IMG/VR virus record: IMGVR_UViG_3300044796_000352
Location: 1-23,012 of that record
Reading direction: 5' to 3' (one strand)
Source of the DNA: a virus
Length of the DNA stretch: 23,012 nucleotides
A program made the position numbers and the translations under genes. Of this stretch, positions 13,500 through 19,656 are shown in pieces; within the stretch, counting starts at the first letter, position 1; each line of letters opens with the position of its first letter. The notes under the pieces are model-generated. The model was not told where the DNA came from, did not search any database, and worked only from the letters and a program-made list of their open reading frames with translations.

Positions 13500-14305
13500 G
13501 GATAGATCCCACTGTGCGCGCTGCTCAGCAGCGATTCCCACCGATCAAATTCCGCCTTGGACGGTTCGCGGTTCAGGTATTTCCAGCCGATCGACAGCAG
13601 CATCGCGGAGAGGATTCGCGAGGGAACCGATCGGACGGTCACGCCCGCCAGGTGGCTTTGCGCGAACGTGGCCGTGAACGTCGTCCCCGTCACGCCCGAG
13701 ACAACCACTTGTTCGGCGGTCGCTCCGCTGTCGACGCCAAGGATGCTCCCGGCGACGATGCCGGCCATGCTTCCTGGTGTCACGGTCTGACTTCCGGACG
13801 CGATCGCCAGGGCAACCGTCGTGCATGGCCAGCCGGCGACGTATTGGATCAGCACCGAGTCGGCCTGATAACGGCTGACCGGCCACACCTGGCCATATGC
13901 TGGTTCGATCGTTCCGGGCTCGCGATCGGCCGAGGCCAGATAGAGCGTCGGATCGAGCGTTTGCAAGTTGCCGAACGTATCGACGTAGGTGATTCCCGAA
14001 ACACTCACCAGCGGCGGCCGCGGCAACCGGATGCGCCGGGCTTCGAGCCATTCGTAAGCCCCGACGCCGAGCGTCGAATAGCGCGGCTGGCTCGATCCGT
14101 CGTAAAACGGAAAGCGATCGAGGGAAATCTTCCAGGTCTGCGCCGGGATCGTCCGCTGCGTGAAGACTTCGGCTTCCTCGCGCGCGGCGGTGATCCACAT
14201 CGACAGCAACGCATCTTCCGCCGTCGAATCGATCCGGCAATGCAAGCGAGCTTCCGTAAGCGTCACCGGCTCGGCCGCCGGCGGAGTCACGAGGGTGATG
14301 TGCAC
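13496..14305 (-). CDS. gp6-like head-tail connector with an inserted beta module
   Basis: 269 residues from GTG 14305, preceded by GGGAGGGCGATC. Residues 1-65 show the connector signature: LVTPPAAEPVTLTEARLHCRID, then AREEAEVFTQRTIPAQTW. Residues 95-160 continue the normal fold up to QYVAGWP, and the usual final helix (ILSAMLLSIGWKYLNREPS) resumes at residue 231. Between them, residues about 163-229 are an extra beta module (SQTVTPGSMAGIVAG, then TTFTATFAQSH) where the family normally has a short loop. Connector proteins form a dodecameric ring under the portal. Ordinary members are about 180-200 residues, so the insertion accounts for most of the excess. The same module occurs in two tail proteins in this window. 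Confidence 0.85.
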   Translation of the reverse strand: MHITLVTPPAAEPVTLTEARLHCRIDSTAEDALLSMWITAAREEAEVFTQRTIPAQTWKISLDRFPFYDGSSQPRYSTLGVGAYEWLEARRIRLPRPPLVSVSGITYVDTFGNLQTLDPTLYLASADREPGTIEPAYGQVWPVSRYQADSVLIQYVAGWPCTTVALAIASGSQTVTPGSMAGIVAGSILGVDSGATAEQVVVSGVTGTTFTATFAQSHLAGVTVRSVPSRILSAMLLSIGWKYLNREPSKAEFDRWESLLSSAHSGIYP

Positions 14306-14319
14306 GATCGCCCTCCCTT

Positions 14320-14343
14320 CCGGTTGCGGAGCAACCGGTCTAC
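14320..14343. repeat. REP-like hairpin, GTAG head
   Basis: Reverse complement: GTAG-A, then the stem CCGGTTGC/GCAACCGG (8 bp, perfect) around TCC. It nearly fills the gap between the duplicated-domain gene and the connector, and its first base overlaps that gene's TAG stop (14343-14345). Confidence 0.68.
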
Positions 14344-15071
14344 TACGCCGTCAGGATCGAGTGCCATTGACCGGCAACGGTGCAATACAGTGTCGCGACT
14401 TTCGTCGTGGCCATCGACAGGGCCGCATTGGCGCCCAGGGCGTTGATCTGTTCCGTTGTCGTGCCGCCGGCGTTGGGGAACACTTGCAGCGAATGCGCGC
14501 CGGCGTTGATGATCGTCAGTTCCATGCCCGGCGCGCTCACGGGGAGCGTGCAGGCGTCGCCATTGTTGGCGACCGTGGTGAAACGACTGATGGCGGCGGT
14601 GATCGCCAGGCCACCCGCTTGCGTTTGCGTGGTGCCCGCGGTCAGGGCGTCGGCGGCGGAATAAGTCGGTAAGCTGCCGTTGTAGCCGACGCCGGGCGAA
14701 TCGCTGTACCACTTCCCCGCGACAGGGCAGGTGTAGTAGCAGCACGAATTTTGCATCTGCGACACGCCGGTCGCGGTGGCGACGTCGTTGATCGTGTCGG
14801 CATAGCCGTTGTCGCCGAAGACCTGCATCGGGTTGGCGCCCGAGTTGATCACGCAAACGGTGAGCCCCGGAATGGCCGGCGGCAAGGCGACGGAGTCGGC
14901 CGCGGCGGCGACGGTGCTGACGCGATTGATCAGGTTGACGAGCTTCAGGGCCGACGTCTGACCGCCTCCGGAATGCGCCGTGAGCGCGTCCAGGTTGGAC
15001 AGGTTCAATTGTCCGTCCTGGCCGATGAAGCATCGACCAGGAAAGTGTCCGAGTTCCGCGGCTGCCGACAT
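14343..15071 (-). CDS. Virion protein with an internal domain duplication
   Basis: 242 residues from ATG 15071; GGAGGGTTGATTC upstream is a strong ribosome site. Two similar domains are visible. The first, about residues 44-130, runs LINRVSTVAAAADSVALPP, LTVCVINSGANPMQVFGDN, ending YYTCPVAGKWYS. The second, about residues 155-240, runs AISRFTTVANNGDACTLP, LTIINAGAHSLQVFPNAG, ending LYCTVAGQWHSI. They share the order of strands, the IN(S/A)GA and QVF motifs and the final AG(K/Q)W(Y/H)S. A short linker (GGGQTSAL region at the start, Ser/Thr/Ala-rich in the middle) separates them. It lies between a small head protein and the connector, a position used for head decoration, fibre or neck-whisker proteins. 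Function not assigned. Confidence 0.65.
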   Translation of the reverse strand: MSAAAELGHFPGRCFIGQDGQLNLSNLDALTAHSGGGQTSALKLVNLINRVSTVAAAADSVALPPAIPGLTVCVINSGANPMQVFGDNGYADTINDVATATGVSQMQNSCCYYTCPVAGKWYSDSPGVGYNGSLPTYSAADALTAGTTQTQAGGLAITAAISRFTTVANNGDACTLPVSAPGMELTIINAGAHSLQVFPNAGGTTTEQINALGANAALSMATTKVATLYCTVAGQWHSILTA

Positions 15072-15090
15072 GAATCAACCCTCCACGAAT

Positions 15091-15113
15091 CACAAGTTGG
15101 AAACTTGTGCCAC
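15091..15113. repeat. REP-like hairpin, GTGG head
   Basis: The stem CACAAGTT/AACTTGTG (8 bp, perfect) surrounds GGA and is followed by CCAC; the reverse complement begins GTGG and has a TCC loop. It lies in the 49-base gap between two head genes. Confidence 0.65.
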
Positions 15114-15120
15114 TTGAGAA

Positions 15121-15543
15121 TTACGCGTTGGGGCCGGCGAAGTCGGAGGCGGCGATGGTCTGGGTCACGGGCATGTTCTTCGAGTTGAACTGGATGGCGA
15201 GGATCGCGGAGATCGCGGCGTTCTGCGCCGTGCGCGTCACGTAGGCGAAGACGTAGCGCTGGGTCGGGCGCTGGACTTCGACCGATTGGACCGTGTCCGA
15301 AGACGTCGCCGCGGTGATGGCCGTGCCGGTCTTTTCCACGGTGCCGCCGCTCGACGAACTGGTCGGGTTGCTCTTCACGGCCAGGGTGACGACGGAATTG
15401 TCGGTGACCGTGCCGAGAATGGCGACGAAGATCACCGAGTCGTAACCCTGCATGTCGAGCACGCTCGACGATTGCGCCGTGGTGCCGGCGGCGACTTCGT
15501 TCATCACGCGGGTGATGAGCATGTCTTTGGTAATCGAAAGCAT
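15121..15543 (-). CDS. Small head-associated protein, decoration candidate
   Basis: 140 residues from ATG 15543 (MLSITKDMLITRVMNEVAAGT). The pattern TRVMNEVAAGTTAQSSSV, then MQGYDSVIFVAILG, then QRPTQRYVFAYVTRTAQNA is beta-rich and resembles small hypothetical proteins I recall next to capsid genes in planctomycete prophages. It has no signal peptide and no enzyme motif. It follows the major capsid gene after a 59-base spacer, the place where many phages carry a decoration or head-stabilising protein. The role is inferred from position only. Confidence 0.65.
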   Translation of the reverse strand: MLSITKDMLITRVMNEVAAGTTAQSSSVLDMQGYDSVIFVAILGTVTDNSVVTLAVKSNPTSSSSGGTVEKTGTAITAATSSDTVQSVEVQRPTQRYVFAYVTRTAQNAAISAILAIQFNSKNMPVTQTIAASDFAGPNA

Positions 15544-15602
15544 GGGCGGGGCCTCAGCACGTTGGACTCGGAAAGCGAAACTCGAAACTCAAAACGCTGG
15601 CG
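15544..15602 (-). other. Short spacer with heptamer repeat
   Basis: This 59-base gap between capsid and decoration-candidate genes holds two tandem GAAACTC copies (15577-15590, plus strand) with a related GAAAGCG just before and AAAACGC just after. It shows no hairpin or promoter I would defend. Confidence 0.4.
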
Positions 15603-17075
15603 TTACGCCACTTGCAGGAGCTTGACCGGGGTGTTGCCGGCGGTCAGGAGATTGCCGTCTTCGCGCGTGAAGGCGATGAAGCCGTCTTGATCGGTGTCGC
15701 GGTAGCGCTCTTCCAGACGATACATCCGCGTCGCGCCGACCGTGCGAATCTTGTACTTGGAGAGGTCGCCGTAGGCCAGCACGTTCTTGCCCGTGGCAAC
15801 CGTGTTGTCCATGTCCTGATTGGTGACGATCGGGTCGCCGTCGAGGGTGTCGGGCGCGCCGTCGCGGATGTTCGACTGCCACAGGGGCCGGCCGATGCCA
15901 TCCTTGAACAGGCGCATGTACATCAAGATCTGGTCGTGGCACATGAACGCCGGATTGACGCGGTAGGACGGCTCGACCGAGGCCTTGAGCTTGACGATGT
16001 CGTCGAAGACGAACGATCCCGCCTTGCCGCTGAGGATGTAACCTTTGGCGTAGCCGGTCGGGTACGAGAGCGTGTCGTTGCCGAGCGCCACGAGCTTGCT
16101 GATCAAGCCCATCGGCGTGGCCGCTCCGGAGCCGAGCGTGAACTTCGTGTTGCCGACGCGGCCGAGGCGGATGCCGAACATCTCGCCGATCATCTTGGCG
16201 ACGTCGAACGCCGCGTCTTGCAGAAGCTCGGTCGGGATCAGGCAGGGCTTCGACGAGAACTTATAGGCGTCCCAGTAGACCTTGGCGAAGCTGGGATCGA
16301 CCGAACTGCCGATCGAGGCCGATTCGCCAAGCTGGACGCCGGTGTTGCCAGTATCATCCGCGGTGGGCCACGACATGCGTTCGCCGGTCGCGGTGCGAAT
16401 GGTCTCGGCGGCCTGGCGCATGCCGCCGAACATCAGCATGTTGACTTCGAGGGAGCGGATCAGCGTCTCGGGCGGAACGAGGTAGCCGCCAGCGGTGCCG
16501 CTGCCGATCGACAACGTGGCCTTGTAGCCGTTCATCTTGTTGGCGGCGTGCGACGGATGGACCGAGCGACACGCGCTGACCAACTTCGAATAATCTTCGG
16601 TGCCGAAGAGCGGCATCGTCAATTCTTTGGCCATCGGATTGAAGCGGATCAACTTGCAGGCCGCTTGCATGTCTTCGTCGAGGTAGGCGCCGAGTTGGGC
16701 GGAGAACCACGCGGCCATCGCCGTGGCGCGGACTTCCTCGTCGGAATCGAAGCCGGCCTCTTTGAGAAGCTCGGCGTGGGCTTCTTGCTGATGCTTGCGC
16801 TTGGAGACTCGCGTGCTGCCGCCGGTGTCGCCGCGGCGATCTTCGCGGCCGATGTCGGCACGCCAGTCGGCGATGACGCCCTGGTCTTTGGCGACCTGGG
16901 CGGCGCGCTCGGCGACTTCGATCTGCGCGGTGAGGGCGTTGTACTCGTTGTTGGCCTGGACCCAGGCCGGGGTGAACTGGCCCGCAGTATCAACGGCGGT
17001 CCCATCGGCGGACATCTTGGTGATGGCGGCGCCGATGGGGGCGCGTTTCTCGCGGAGTTCTTTGACGGTGGGCAT
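15603..17075 (-). CDS. Major capsid protein, HK97 fold
   Basis: 490 residues from ATG 17075, with GGAAG 6-10 bases upstream. Residues 1-110 are charged and helical (MPTVKELREKRAPIGAAI, then a coiled stretch at about 41-65 and REDRRGD at 77-83), the delta-domain type that serves as built-in scaffold and is removed by the head protease. The folded part has family marks: GTAGGYLVPPE at about 193-203, MSWPTADDTG near 234-243, GSGAATPMG at 315-323, DGDPIVTNQDM near 412-422, and GDLSKYKIR at 436-444. The capsid forms the icosahedral shell. A Cys at 278 and two earlier ones make it richer in cysteine than many relatives. It has its own 117-base non-coding leader with a hairpin. Confidence 0.93.
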   Translation of the reverse strand: MPTVKELREKRAPIGAAITKMSADGTAVDTAGQFTPAWVQANNEYNALTAQIEVAERAAQVAKDQGVIADWRADIGREDRRGDTGGSTRVSKRKHQQEAHAELLKEAGFDSDEEVRATAMAAWFSAQLGAYLDEDMQAACKLIRFNPMAKELTMPLFGTEDYSKLVSACRSVHPSHAANKMNGYKATLSIGSGTAGGYLVPPETLIRSLEVNMLMFGGMRQAAETIRTATGERMSWPTADDTGNTGVQLGESASIGSSVDPSFAKVYWDAYKFSSKPCLIPTELLQDAAFDVAKMIGEMFGIRLGRVGNTKFTLGSGAATPMGLISKLVALGNDTLSYPTGYAKGYILSGKAGSFVFDDIVKLKASVEPSYRVNPAFMCHDQILMYMRLFKDGIGRPLWQSNIRDGAPDTLDGDPIVTNQDMDNTVATGKNVLAYGDLSKYKIRTVGATRMYRLEERYRDTDQDGFIAFTREDGNLLTAGNTPVKLLQVA

Positions 17076-17130
17076 GGGCGACTTCCACTAGGACTGTGAG
17101 TGCCGTGAGGTGATCTCAGGACACTATAAA

Positions 17131-17160
17131 CCCCCGCCCCAACGGTTGGGAGCGGGCGGG
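17131..17160 (-). terminator. GC-rich hairpin in the capsid leader, possible attenuator
   Basis: On the minus strand CCCGC and CCCAA pair with TTGGG and GCGGG around CCG, with an unpaired CCGCT bulge. It is followed by GGTTTATAG, which has only three consecutive T, so it is a poor intrinsic terminator. It could partly stop readthrough from the protease, protect a processed capsid mRNA end, or be incidental. Confidence 0.3.
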
Positions 17161-17161
17161 T

Positions 17162-17182
17162 GCCAAAATGCTATGCTTGGCA
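17162..17182. repeat. Dispersed 21-bp interrupted palindrome, copy 2
   Basis: Identical to the copies at 1626 and 22441; here the flanking T extends the arms to TGCCAA/TTGGCA. It lies between the 35-residue micro-gene and the capsid gene, next to the GC-rich hairpin. An 11-base piece (ATGCTTGGCAT, inverted) recurs at 17275-17285 but lies within coding sequence. Confidence 0.8.
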
Positions 17183-17192
17183 TTTCAGGGCA

Positions 17193-17300
17193 TCATTCCC
17201 CGTGGACCCAATCTCCGGCCTTCTCGAATCCAAACAACCAAAACACACCGGCGATCGGATGGACAACGATGTTATGCCAAGCATTGCGTAGGCGTCGCAT
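17193..17300 (-). CDS. 35-residue phage micro-protein
   Basis: ATG 17300 to TGA 17193 encodes MRRLRNAWHNIVVHPIAG, then VFWLFGF, then EKAGDWVHGE. The pattern HNxVxHPxxG, a hydrophobic core, GDWVH is one I know from very small conserved proteins of tailed phages (HNLVAHP and WLHD type motifs). GAGGGG from the end of the protease gene lies about 10 bases upstream, and the start is 6 bases past the protease stop. It may associate with membrane or capsid; no function is established. It is easily missed because it is shorter than most gene-finding limits. Confidence 0.6.
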   Translation of the reverse strand: MRRLRNAWHNIVVHPIAGVFWLFGFEKAGDWVHGE

Positions 17301-17306
17301 TTCAAT

Positions 17307-18203
17307 TTACCCCTCAATGGCGATCGCCCGGGCGCGGGCAATCGCTTGGTTGCGGCGAGCTTCGGCGCTGGGCGTGTCCGTTGCGCCGAGTTGCTTCATG
17401 ATCTTGTCCATCGTGCCGATGCGATCGATCATGCCCGCGGCCAGGGCGTCCTCGGCGTTCAGGGTGCGACCTTGGCCGAATGTCTTGTCGACCTTCGATT
17501 CGGAAATGCCGCGGCCCTTGGCGATGTCGGCGACGAACTGCGCGTGAACCGCGTTGCAATTCTTTTGCAGGTTGGCCTTGGCCTCATCGGTGAGCGGCTG
17601 CCAGAGTTCGGCCTTGTATGGGGCGCTGGCGATTAACGTCGTCGTGATGCCGTCCATCTCATCGGCCTTGCTGTAGTCGGTGTGGCCGTAGAGCACGCCG
17701 ACGCAGCCCGCTTGACCGCTGGGCGTGCAAACGATTTCCGATGATTGCGAGATCAACCAGTAAGCCGCGGACGCCGCGCAGGGATCAATGAAGCCGACGA
17801 TCTTCTTCTGATCGCGAGCGGCGCGAATCTTGGCGGCCAACTCTTGGACGCCGGGCACACTGCCGCCGGGGGAATCGTAGACCATCACGATCGACTTGAC
17901 CGCTTTGTCACTCACGAGCGAATCGAGGCTGGCGCCGAGTTCTTCCGTGGATACGCCGCCGCTGGCGCGTTCGAGCATGCCGACGCGCTGGGAGATGGTG
18001 CCGAACACGGGGAGCACGGCGACGCGGCCGACCATCTGCACGCCGTCCGGTCGACGCGAGGCGGCGAGCGCCTGCACCTGTTCATCGAGCAGTTCGCCGC
18101 CATCGGCCTTCATGCGCAAGAAGGCGCGGATCTCCGCGAGCTTCTCGGGCAAGATCGCCCAGGGCGTGGAGAAGAAGGCGGAGAGAATTTGCTGGTACTT
18201 CAT
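17307..18203 (-). CDS. Prohead protease, S49 (SppA-like) family
   Basis: 298 residues from ATG 18203, with TAGGAG 7 bases upstream. Core strand VAVLPVFGTISQR at 61-73; YDSPGGSV at 109-116, the conserved glycine turn; catalytic Ser145 in CAASAAYWL; and Lys197 in SAPYKAELWQPLTDE, the Ser-Lys dyad of S49 peptidases. Phage members cleave scaffold and capsid N-termini during head maturation. There is no long C-terminal scaffold as in lambda C/Nu3; the extended capsid N-terminus probably takes that role. The first 30 residues are amphipathic rather than a true signal peptide, which fits a cytoplasmic prohead enzyme. Located between portal and capsid, as expected. Residue identities are visible; activity is inferred from family. 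Confidence 0.9.
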   Translation of the reverse strand: MKYQQILSAFFSTPWAILPEKLAEIRAFLRMKADGGELLDEQVQALAASRRPDGVQMVGRVAVLPVFGTISQRVGMLERASGGVSTEELGASLDSLVSDKAVKSIVMVYDSPGGSVPGVQELAAKIRAARDQKKIVGFIDPCAASAAYWLISQSSEIVCTPSGQAGCVGVLYGHTDYSKADEMDGITTTLIASAPYKAELWQPLTDEAKANLQKNCNAVHAQFVADIAKGRGISESKVDKTFGQGRTLNAEDALAAGMIDRIGTMDKIMKQLGATDTPSAEARRNQAIARARAIAIEG

Positions 18204-18213
18204 GTGGCGACTC

Positions 18214-19497
18214 CTAAGTATTGTTCTTCGGGTTGCCCGGTTGCGGACCGCCCTTGTCGTCGGGTTGATTGTCCTGGCCGCCCTTGCCCATGTTGAGCGG
18301 GTTGAGATATTCCGCGGCCTCGCCGCCGAGCGGATTCATATTCATCTTCTCGCGGGCTTCGTCGGGGAGCATCCAGGGCCGGCCGCCCAGGGCGGTGCGG
18401 AAGTAATTGGACTGCGCGGCTAAGTCGGCCTTCACCAGCGATTCGCGGTGGAACTCGATGACGTGCGAGTCTTCCGTCTTCTGTTCTTCCGTCAACAGTT
18501 TCTCGCGATGTTCGGCTTCAACCATGCAAAACCAACCGTCGAGGCAATCGTCCAGGAAGTTTTGATCTTCCTGTTCGAGGGACGCGAAACTGCGACCATC
18601 CTTGTCGCCGAGCTTGTGCGGCGGCAGCCCGAGAATATTGGCCATGTCGACGATGGAGAACTGCCGGCTCTCGATCAGTTGCGCTTTCTCGGCGTCGATC
18701 GATAGTTGCTGGATCTCCGCGCCGCCGTCGAGGATGCCGGCGCGGTGGGCATTGTCGAGGCCCGAGTGCATCCGGTCGAAGCCCTTGAGCAACTCGCTCT
18801 TCGCTTTGTCGACCAGCGAGTTTTTCGTCTTGATCACGACGCCCGGCCTCGCGCCCCGGCCGAAGAATCCCGCGGAGTACTTCTGCTTGGCGAGGCCTTC
18901 GCCGAGCGCCTCGCGCGCGAAGGTCAGGACGTCGTAACCGACCAGGCCGTCCCAGCCGAGGCCGCGCCAGTGGAGGACGTCCTCGGAAGGTAACTTGCGT
19001 TCCTGGCCGCCGACTTTGGTGATGTACCAGACTTGGCCGTCGACGCGAACCGGCTGCGTCACGTCGGGATCGAGGAGCAATAATTCGCGGGGAGTGCCGT
19101 CGCCGTTGCGAAAGATGTAGCGATAGCCGTTTCCCTTCAGCAGGACGTGGGCCATCTTGACGCGCTTCTGATCGAAGGCCGTGGTTTCAATGCGCGTTGG
19201 GATCGGCTGATAGCGCAGCAGCCCGTAGGCGAAATGCTTGGTGTCGACGACTTTGCCGGCGCCGCCATCAACGCGACGGTAGACGATCTCGGGGATCTTC
19301 GCGAAGTTGGTGCAGATCAAATTCACACCGCGCCAGAACGCAGGCAGCGTCAGCGCGCTCTTGCGGTTGATCGGCAAGCCCGCCGCGGATGGAGTGCCGG
19401 CGTCGAAGGCTTCCCAGGCGCCGGGATCATTCAAGGAGAAGCGTGGATTCTCCGGCGTGGCGGCCCGCGGCGTCAGCAGTCGGTTGAGCCAGGACAT
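18214..19497 (-). CDS. Portal protein, HK97 family
   Basis: 427 residues from ATG 19497, which overlaps the stop of the small membrane gene (TAATG), so an in-frame start at 19575 is rejected. Signature segments are SALTLPAFWRGVNLICTNFAKIP at about 48-70, DVLHWRGLGWDGLVGYDVL at 173-191, GGAEIQQLSID at 258-268 and VDMANILGLPPHKLGD at 283-298. The C-terminal 30 residues are Gly/Asn/Pro-rich and probably disordered. The portal is a twelve-subunit ring at one capsid vertex through which DNA enters and leaves; it binds terminase and later the connector. Length is usual for the family. It is followed by the prohead protease after 10 bases. Confidence 0.93.
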   Translation of the reverse strand: MSWLNRLLTPRAATPENPRFSLNDPGAWEAFDAGTPSAAGLPINRKSALTLPAFWRGVNLICTNFAKIPEIVYRRVDGGAGKVVDTKHFAYGLLRYQPIPTRIETTAFDQKRVKMAHVLLKGNGYRYIFRNGDGTPRELLLLDPDVTQPVRVDGQVWYITKVGGQERKLPSEDVLHWRGLGWDGLVGYDVLTFAREALGEGLAKQKYSAGFFGRGARPGVVIKTKNSLVDKAKSELLKGFDRMHSGLDNAHRAGILDGGAEIQQLSIDAEKAQLIESRQFSIVDMANILGLPPHKLGDKDGRSFASLEQEDQNFLDDCLDGWFCMVEAEHREKLLTEEQKTEDSHVIEFHRESLVKADLAAQSNYFRTALGGRPWMLPDEAREKMNMNPLGGEAAEYLNPLNMGKGGQDNQPDDKGGPQPGNPKNNT

Positions 19498-19652
19498 TAG
19501 CGAGCCCCCCACAAGCCGAGCGACATGAAGACGATGCCGGCCACGACGAGGCAAAGCGGTGGCCAGATCCACCAAAGGCCGATGCCCATGATGGAGAGAC
19601 CGGCGAGGAACAGGCCTTCCGGCAGACGGCCGGGCGACAAGGGCGATTTCAT
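19497..19652 (-). CDS. 51-residue membrane protein between terminase and portal
   Basis: ATG 19652 to TAA 19497. After a polar start (MKSPLSPGRLPEG) come two hydrophobic stretches, about residues 13-32 and 33-49 (PLCLVVAGIVFMSLGLWG). The terminase stop lies 4 bases upstream and the portal ATG overlaps its stop, so it is locked into the operon by coupling. Its function is unknown; a role in membrane-associated packaging, portal insertion or superinfection is possible. Not recognised as a named family. Confidence 0.75.
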   Translation of the reverse strand: MKSPLSPGRLPEGLFLAGLSIMGIGLWWIWPPLCLVVAGIVFMSLGLWGAR

Positions 19653-19656
19653 TGGA

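Noticed and set aside
17275-17285. Possible inverted fourth copy of the 21-bp repeat
   Set aside because: Only 11 bases match and they lie within the coding sequence of the micro-gene; likely chance or a remnant at best.
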